Positions 6,763 through 10,939 of a DNA stretch of 10,939 bases are shown piece by piece. Position numbers and translations under genes: made by a program. The DNA comes from an uncultured Eubacteriales bacterium (GTDB taxonomy: Bacteria > Bacillota > Clostridia > Lachnospirales > Lachnospiraceae): assembly GCA_900544525.1 (NCBI GenBank), contig UQVN01000097.1:1-10939 (forward strand). The letters are read 5' to 3'. The notes under the pieces are model-generated. The model was not told the origin of the DNA. It did not search any database and saw only the letters and a program-made list of their open reading frames with translations. Within the stretch, counting starts at the first letter, position 1. Each line of letters starts with the position of its first letter.

Positions 6763-7884
6763 CTAATCGATTTCTTTTAGCAACTGCATTCGCCTTTTTA
6801 TCCGTCTCATCCAAGGATCAAAAAATCCTAATTTATAAAAATTGCGGAAAATAATACCTAAAAACATTGCATATAAAAATCCAGCAAATCCTCCAACTTT
6901 TAATCCTACATAGATTAAAAATAACGTTGGCAGTGGTCGTAATCCTATGCTATCCCCAATGATCTTTGGCTGTAATAACTGTCTTGCTAACAGACAGATT
7001 AAATAAAGAACAATAAAAATCACACCCGCTTGAAACTGATGTTCAATAAACTTAAAAATCGCCCAAGGAATCAAAATCATCCCCGTTCCTAAAAACGGAA
7101 GGACATCCCATATGCTAATAACTATTGCTAGTAAAAAAGCATAACTTTCTCCCTCAATCGCAAGTCCAATGAAGAGTAAGACAAAAATGACAACCATAAT
7201 CTTCAACTGTGCCTTTACATAACCACCAAGCGCTTTAAAAACATGTTCTTTGATTAAGCCTAATTTTTCTTGAATGGACTTTGGAGCTTTCTCCTTATAA
7301 AACAAGTAAATTTCTTCTCGTTCTATCATAAAAAAATAGGCGGATAATATCATAACGATGGAAGAAACAAAGCCATTTGTAACTCCTTTCGCAACCCCTC
7401 CTGCATATTGAATACTATTTCCCCCAATTCCTTTGACCCATTCTGTCAAAACTCCCATAATACTTTGATAAAGTTCTTCTCCTTTTTGGAGTAACTCTGC
7501 TGGAATCCCAAAATGTTGTGCCTTCTCTTCTAAGAATAAATTCAGGTTATCAAACTGCACTTTAATTGAATCCAAGATATGAGGAAGATCTTTGCTTAAA
7601 CTTATGATCTGCTCTACAAGGTGCCCTATCAAAAAATAAAGAACTCCTATAATAGCAGCCAATGCAATAACAATAATTAAAGCAGATCCAAATTTCTTTG
7701 GAACTTTTATTTTCTTCTCTAAAAAATTTCGCAACGGATTGGCTAATACGGAAATAATCCAACCTACAACAAATGGCCATAAAAAACCGATGACTTTAGG
7801 TCCAAGAAAAATAATCGCTACTAAAAAAAGTCCTGCCCACAAAAAATCTAAAATCAATTCAAAACAGACTTCCCATCGCCTCAT
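6763..7884 (-). CDS. AI-2E family / YtvI-like integral membrane protein
   Basis: This polytopic membrane protein has 373 residues. Hydrophobic segments lie at roughly residues 8-27, 31-48, 66-88, 171-187, 227-245, 247-275, 284-302 and 318-347. A long amphipathic stretch (about 90-165) lies between the third and fourth, as in the AI-2E transporter family (PerM, YdiK, TqsA, YtvI). The C-terminal part RQLLQPKIIGDSIGL followed by PLPTL is the family's best-conserved region and resembles Bacillus YtvI, annotated as a sporulation membrane protein. Members are linked to export of small molecules or to Na+(Li+)/H+ antiport; the substrate here cannot be told, and the AI-2 link is weak for most members. 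The frame starts at GTG 7893, but that codon sits inside the AGGAGTG ribosome site; ATG 7884, eight bases after AGGAG, is preferred. The gene has its own promoter. Sporulation is suggested only by family resemblance. Confidence 0.9.
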   Translation of the reverse strand: MRRWEVCFELILDFLWAGLFLVAIIFLGPKVIGFLWPFVVGWIISVLANPLRNFLEKKIKVPKKFGSALIIVIALAAIIGVLYFLIGHLVEQIISLSKDLPHILDSIKVQFDNLNLFLEEKAQHFGIPAELLQKGEELYQSIMGVLTEWVKGIGGNSIQYAGGVAKGVTNGFVSSIVMILSAYFFMIEREEIYLFYKEKAPKSIQEKLGLIKEHVFKALGGYVKAQLKIMVVIFVLLFIGLAIEGESYAFLLAIVISIWDVLPFLGTGMILIPWAIFKFIEHQFQAGVIFIVLYLICLLARQLLQPKIIGDSIGLRPLPTLFLIYVGLKVGGFAGFLYAMFLGIIFRNFYKLGFFDPWMRRIKRRMQLLKEID

Positions 7885-7892
7885 CTTACTCA

Positions 7893-7897
7893 CTCCT
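7893..7897 (-). promoter_or_regulatory. Ribosome binding site that fixes the AI-2E family start
   Basis: AGGAG eight bases before ATG 7884. It overlaps the in-frame GTG at 7893, so the longer GTG-initiated version, three residues longer, is unlikely. Confidence 0.8.
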
Positions 7898-7917
7898 GTC
7901 CTACTTATAATACTATC

Positions 7918-7946
7918 ATTATAGCCATTTTCATGAAAAGTTACAA
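7918..7946 (-). promoter_or_regulatory. Promoter for the AI-2E family gene
   Basis: TTGTAA (7946-7941), 17 bases and a perfect TATAAT (7923-7918) lie 34 bases before the start codon. An unpaired perfect TTGACA sits just upstream (7963-7958) with no -10 at the right distance. A short inverted repeat ACAAG/CTTGT spans the -35 region and could be an operator, but it is only five base pairs. Confidence 0.65.
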
Positions 7947-8028
7947 GTTATGTTCCTTGTCAAATCCTTTCAGAATTATTAACATTTTATGAAAAATAAG
8001 TAAGATAGTTTATTTCTATTTCTTCCCT

Positions 8029-8907
8029 TTATAAAACAGTCACTTTCCCTGTCTCGTAGGATAAAAAATATACTTGATAGGATAAAATCTCATCTGGTCG
8101 GACAATTGTATTATTCGCATCTTTCACGATAGCCTGTAACCGCCTCACTTCAAAGTCGCTTCCTCCTACTACAAGCAACACCTCATGAATACTGCTCGGC
8201 AGAATATAAATATCTCTTTCAAATTTCTTTGCCATCTCCCACAGCTCCTCTTCATATATCATACAAGTCGCTCCATTTAACTCTTTTTCATTGGTTAGTA
8301 CATAAAGAGAAGGTATGGTAGGCATATCGGGAACGATTCTTTGCAATACTTCGCTCATAGACATTATTTTCATTGGAAATAATACTTTCGTATTTTCCCT
8401 TGCTCTTTTTACAACATCTTCCCATGATACGTTCCAACGCTCTAGCTCTTTGTTCGTCACTAAAATAGAAGAAATGCCTTCTTCTTCCTCATAACAAAGA
8501 TATCGGACCGTCAATGCTAGATCATTCCACGGAAGATAAGGTGTCGTTTCCCACAATTCATGATTCATTCCGATATTGACAAGCCGAAAGAAGAGCCGTT
8601 CCTTACAAGTATCAAAATCTAAAAATACATCAGGTACTGAAAACGTCTTTTCTCTCCCTGCCTTAAATTCTTCTGCTATCAATTGTAAGATTGTCAAAAA
8701 CTCTTCTCCCTCTTCATGCCGTTCATAATAGGAATCCAAGTAAATAATAGGTGCGATGAATTGTCCTTCTTCTCGAATGACAATCCCATTTTTTCTCTTA
8801 CCATTATTTTTCATAACAGAGGTCAATTCCCATTGTAATTCCTCCCCTTTTGGTAAAACCTCTCCAAGACTACATACAATCCGTTCTAAAAATTCTGTTT
8901 TATCCAT
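8029..8907 (-). CDS. DUF5688-like protein of unknown function
   Basis: This encodes a 292-residue soluble protein. The order of motifs matches my memory of DUF5688, a family common in Lachnospiraceae: an N-terminal part with NNGKRKNGIVIRE and an APIIYLDSYYE segment (residues 34-62), a central FDTCKERLFFRLVN (98-111) and PYLPWNDLAL (123-132), then LYVLTNEKELNGATCMIY (201-218), and finally YILPSSIHEVLLV (234-246) before PDEILSYQVYFLS (271-283). The last two blocks are the most family-like. There are no membrane helices, signal peptide or obvious catalytic motif; it is rich in Glu and Lys. The family has no established function, and members often occur in several copies near mobile or accessory genes. 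ATG 8907 has AAGGAG eight bases upstream, and the gene has its own promoter. The next gene lies 144 bases downstream, with only a weak AT-rich hairpin in between. Confidence 0.85.
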   Translation of the reverse strand: MDKTEFLERIVCSLGEVLPKGEELQWELTSVMKNNGKRKNGIVIREEGQFIAPIIYLDSYYERHEEGEEFLTILQLIAEEFKAGREKTFSVPDVFLDFDTCKERLFFRLVNIGMNHELWETTPYLPWNDLALTVRYLCYEEEEGISSILVTNKELERWNVSWEDVVKRARENTKVLFPMKIMSMSEVLQRIVPDMPTIPSLYVLTNEKELNGATCMIYEEELWEMAKKFERDIYILPSSIHEVLLVVGGSDFEVRRLQAIVKDANNTIVRPDEILSYQVYFLSYETGKVTVL

Positions 8908-8979
8908 AGCACTTTCTCCTTCTTCTTACTCTCCAAGTAACAAGGTAGTCTGTGCCAACAAACATTCGTTCTTTTTATT

Positions 8980-9008
8980 AGTATACTATATTCTATATTA
9001 TTTTTCAA
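8980..9008 (-). promoter_or_regulatory. Promoter for the DUF5688-like gene
   Basis: TTGAAA (9008-9003), 17 bases and TATACT (8985-8980), five of six matches in each box. The predicted leader is about 65 bases. A second, weaker pair (TTGTTA, 17 bases, TATATT) lies further upstream in the same AT-rich stretch. No convincing hisC terminator was seen here, so read-through from hisC is also possible. Confidence 0.6.
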
Positions 9009-9085
9009 TTCATTTTACTATTATTTTTAATATATATTATAATTTTATCATTAACAATCGTTGTGGTATCTTCGTTCAAAAATAA

Positions 9086-10153
9086 TTAGAAACGTCCTTC
9101 TTCTCTATCTATAAATTTCTTAAAAAAGGATACTAATGCTTCCATTTGCTCCTTTGTTCCAATGGTAATCCTTAAATATTGGTCAATTCTTGGTTTTTCG
9201 AAATAACGCATATAGATGTTTTCTTTTCTTGCCGCTTCAAATAATTTTTTTGCATCATATTTTTTATGAGTTGCGAAAACAAAATTTGTTTTTGACTCTA
9301 AAAATTCAAATCCTAATTGTTTGATCTCATTACAAAACCACTCTCTTGTGGCTATAATCTTCTGAACGGTTTGTTCAAAATACTCTTGATCCTCTATAGA
9401 GGCGTTTCCTAATCGAATAGAAACTTCACTCATAGTATAAGAATTATAAGAGTATTTCACGTCTTGCATCGCTCCAATTAACACTGAAGAACCAATTGCA
9501 TAACCGATTCTCATTCCTGCCATAGAACGGGACTTTGAAAACGTCTGCACAACCAATAAATTGTCATATTTTTCTAGCAAAGGTATGGCTGACTCCCCTC
9601 CAAAATCAATATAAGCTTCATCAATAATTACAATGCTCTCTGGATTCTCTCTTACGATTTCTTCGACAAAAGATAAGGGTTCTAAAATCCCAGTAGGCGC
9701 ATTGGGATTTGGAAAAATAATCCCTCCATTGTCTTCTTTATAATCTTCCATTTGAATATGAAACCCTTGATCCAGTGGCTTTTTTTCATAAGGAATTTGA
9801 AATAACTGTGCCCAGACTTCATAAAAGGAGTATGTAATATCGGGGAAGAAAATAGGCTTTTTTGAATGAAAAAACGTCATAAATGCCATAGCCAATACAT
9901 CGTCTGAACCAACACCAACAAATACCTGCTCTTCCTTCACATGGAAACGCCTAGCAATTGCCTCTGTTAATAGATGAGCCGCTGGATCTGGATATAGTTG
10001 CAAATCTTTTATCACATCCAATTGTTCCATCACTTTTGGCGAAGGTGGATAAGGGTTTTCATTGGTGTTTAACTTAATGATTCCCTCCCCCTTTGGTTGC
10101 TCTCCTGGAACATATGGTACGACTTTACGAAGATTCTTTTCCCATTCTCTCAT
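9086..10153 (-). CDS. hisC: Histidinol-phosphate aminotransferase
   Basis: This PLP-dependent class I/II aminotransferase (355 residues) converts imidazole-acetol phosphate plus glutamate to histidinol phosphate in histidine biosynthesis; many members also act on aromatic 2-oxo acids. Visible motifs are NTNENPYPPSP near the N-terminus (substrate and dimer contact), GVGSDDVL (cofactor phosphate region), NAPTG with N151, DEAYIDF with D178 and Y181 (pyridine ring contacts), and TFSKS with the Schiff-base lysine K207, followed by the conserved R215 in GMRIGY. The length is normal and all catalytic residues are present. ATG 10153 has an excellent AGGAGG site six to seven bases upstream. It is an orphan: no other his gene is in the window and both neighbours are unrelated. 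HisC and related aminotransferases are hard to separate by eye, so another acceptor or a second copy is possible. Confidence 0.92.
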   Translation of the reverse strand: MREWEKNLRKVVPYVPGEQPKGEGIIKLNTNENPYPPSPKVMEQLDVIKDLQLYPDPAAHLLTEAIARRFHVKEEQVFVGVGSDDVLAMAFMTFFHSKKPIFFPDITYSFYEVWAQLFQIPYEKKPLDQGFHIQMEDYKEDNGGIIFPNPNAPTGILEPLSFVEEIVRENPESIVIIDEAYIDFGGESAIPLLEKYDNLLVVQTFSKSRSMAGMRIGYAIGSSVLIGAMQDVKYSYNSYTMSEVSIRLGNASIEDQEYFEQTVQKIIATREWFCNEIKQLGFEFLESKTNFVFATHKKYDAKKLFEAARKENIYMRYFEKPRIDQYLRITIGTKEQMEALVSFFKKFIDREEGRF

Positions 10154-10231
10154 GATTTACCTCCTATTTTTTTTGTCATTGAACTACATTACTTTATTTT
10201 GCTAATTCATTATCTTGTAAAATTATTTTCT

Positions 10232-10259
10232 ATTATACCAAGTTTTATAAATTATGCAA
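10232..10259 (-). promoter_or_regulatory. Promoter for hisC
   Basis: TTGCAT (10259-10254), a 16-base spacer and a perfect TATAAT (10237-10232). It lies between the terminator of the Fur-like gene and hisC, so hisC is its own unit. The leader of about 70 bases has no recognisable T-box or attenuator. Confidence 0.65.
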
Positions 10260-10271
10260 GCATTTTTGCAC

Positions 10272-10312
10272 AAAAAAATAAAACTGTTGTACGAACAAAA
10301 TACAACAGTTTT
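10272..10312 (-). terminator. Intrinsic terminator of the Fur-like gene
   Basis: A perfect 12-pair stem, AAAACTGTTGTA (10280-10291) with TACAACAGTTTT (10301-10312), has a 9-base loop. On the minus strand it is followed by TA and seven T's (10278-10272). It begins about 30 bases after the stop codon of the Fur-like gene. Confidence 0.85.
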
Positions 10313-10344
10313 TATAAAAATATGGATACTTCCATTTGGCATAA

Positions 10345-10758
10345 CTATATAATAACTTTTTCAATTTCTTGGCTCCGATATCCAAGTTTCTCTAATGAAT
10401 CACGAAATGCACTTTCCCATTCTTCTTGACTCAAAATCACTTTTTGATGATTCTTTAATATAATAACGCAAACCTTTTCGGGTTCTTTTCCTTGCATATG
10501 AACTTCATAAGACTGTTCTGGACAAAGTATCCCCATTTGCTCAAGTACTTGTAACATTCGATAGACAGTAGCATTTCCAACCGTTGGATCCACTTGATGA
10601 ACATGACAACAAATCGCTTTTTTGCATTCGAATCTATGATTTAACAAAATATCAAGAATTAATTTTCTCTGTTTTGTAATACGCAATCCTTGTCTACGAA
10701 ACTCTTCAAGAACTTTTTCTTTCATCTCTTCTTTTATCTTATTTTCATCTTTCACCAT
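10345..10758 (-). CDS. Fur-family regulator lacking canonical metal sites
   Basis: The product (137 residues) has a Fur-type winged helix: GLRITKQRKLIL at residues 24-35 and the recognition-helix block NATVYRMLQVLEQMGIL at 62-78, close to the family's ATVYR-L--L-E-G. It is therefore likely a dimeric DNA-binding repressor. The second half is unusual. The HHHxxC-x-CG block that binds regulatory or structural metal in Fur, Zur and PerR is replaced by EKVCVIILKNHQKV (95-107), no C-x-x-C pair follows, and the chain stops where relatives continue into an LYG-C-x-x-C tail. Instead there are cysteines at 45, 50, 51, 79 and 97. It may sense something else, use cysteines for metal or redox sensing, or have lost sensing. 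ATG 10758 has AAGGTG five bases upstream. A strong terminator isolates it from hisC. Its targets are unknown; no obvious Fur box was seen in the window. Confidence 0.87.
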   Translation of the reverse strand: MVKDENKIKEEMKEKVLEEFRRQGLRITKQRKLILDILLNHRFECKKAICCHVHQVDPTVGNATVYRMLQVLEQMGILCPEQSYEVHMQGKEPEKVCVIILKNHQKVILSQEEWESAFRDSLEKLGYRSQEIEKVII

Positions 10759-10762
10759 TTCT

Positions 10763-10939
10763 TCACCTTCTTGAAAGTTTATTTTCTAAATCCATAAACA
10801 AAACTTTCCCTTACTAAACTTCTATCTTGTTACCTCTTTCAAACGACTAGGCAAGTAAACGACTGGAGATTCCCATTTCTTTTAAAAATTCACATTTTAA
10901 GTTAGTCTTAAATAACTCATTGGATTTATTATACCTCAT
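10763..10939 (-). pseudogene. Possible decayed S4/RluA-like gene fragment at the right edge
   Basis: In one minus-strand frame the edge reads M-R-Y-N-K-S and continues without a stop for 30 codons, ending EFLKEMGISSRLLA then TAG (10849-10847). The same frame goes on with SFERGNKIEV, then TAG-TAA, then GKVLFMDLENKLS, to a TGA at 10765-10763. Read across the stops, this resembles the N-terminal S4 RNA-binding region of RluA-type pseudouridine synthases (a FLK-x-GISSRLL helix, then an x-I-x-VNGK turn). The first TAG would be one base from the Lys codon AAG. A decayed remnant is one reading; chance in AT-rich DNA is another, since 30 open codons is short. The Fur-like gene's promoter would lie inside it. 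Confidence 0.3.
10813..10842 (-). promoter_or_regulatory. Tentative promoter for the Fur-like gene
   Basis: TTGAAA (10842-10837), an 18-base spacer and TTTAGT (10818-10813, four of six matches). This is the best -35/-10 pair in the 180 bases upstream of the gene, but it is weak. The only perfect TATAAT nearby (10933-10928) lies at the window edge, too near the end to judge. Confidence 0.35.

Noticed and set aside
7958..7963. Perfect TTGACA upstream of the AI-2E family gene as its -35 box
   Set aside because: The sequence 16-18 bases downstream has no -10 match; TTGTAA at 7946-7941 is correctly spaced from the perfect TATAAT instead.
7975..8025. Terminator after the DUF5688-like gene
   Set aside because: The only candidate is an AT-only stem (AAATAA/TTATTT) without a proper T-run, too weak to annotate.
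8756..9085. Open frame of 109 codons on the plus strand
   Set aside because: It is antisense to the start of the DUF5688-like gene and runs through its AT-rich promoter region; the end is low-complexity Tyr/Phe/Ile/Asn-rich, as expected from AT-rich non-coding DNA.
10097..10429. Open frame of 110 codons on the plus strand
   Set aside because: It crosses the hisC start, the hisC promoter, a strong terminator and the end of the Fur-like gene; no ribosome site.
1..10939. CRISPR array, transposon, phage or defence island
   Set aside because: No evenly spaced direct repeats, transposase, integrase or terminal inverted repeats were seen. The Cas4-like nuclease domain of the helicase alone does not make a CRISPR system.

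Overview
The window looks like a chromosomal segment of a low-GC Firmicute, most likely a Lachnospiraceae or close relative in Clostridia. The reasons are the AT-rich DNA, strong AGGAGG-type ribosome binding sites, a tRNA-sensing T-box leader on ileS, an AI-2E/YtvI-type membrane protein, and two small families (DUF4250-like and DUF5688-like) that I associate with that group. Family names come from recognition by eye, not from a search.

Layout, left to right. Bases 1-30 hold a terminator hairpin at the window edge. A long isoleucyl-tRNA synthetase gene (44-3154, minus) follows, preceded by a complete isoleucine T-box riboswitch (about 3304-3586) with its own sigma-A promoter at 3593-3621. Next is a minus-strand gene for a PD-(D/E)XK nuclease fused to an XPD/DinG-type iron-sulfur helicase (3650-6010; the start should be moved inward). 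It shares a compact divergent promoter region with a small plus-strand DUF4250-like gene (6168-6356), the only plus-strand gene in the window. A bidirectional terminator (6394-6438) separates that gene from a convergent, atypical cold-shock protein gene (6459-6671, minus). Further right, all on the minus strand, are an AI-2E/YtvI-like membrane protein (6763-7884), a DUF5688-like protein (8029-8907), an orphan histidinol-phosphate aminotransferase hisC (9086-10153), and a Fur-family regulator that has lost the usual metal-binding motifs (10345-10758). The last 180 bases contain what may be a decayed fragment of an S4/RluA-type pseudouridine synthase gene.

How the genes work together: most appear to be single-gene units. 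Most have a recognisable promoter, and there are strong terminators after the Fur-like gene and between the convergent pair. No metabolic operon, mobile element, CRISPR array, tRNA or rRNA was seen. This is mainly ordinary housekeeping and accessory chromosome. I did not find a convincing new multi-gene system. The items most worth a second look are the stand-alone nuclease-helicase fusion, the metal-site-less Fur-like protein with the possible gene remnant upstream of it, and the variant T-box sequence.
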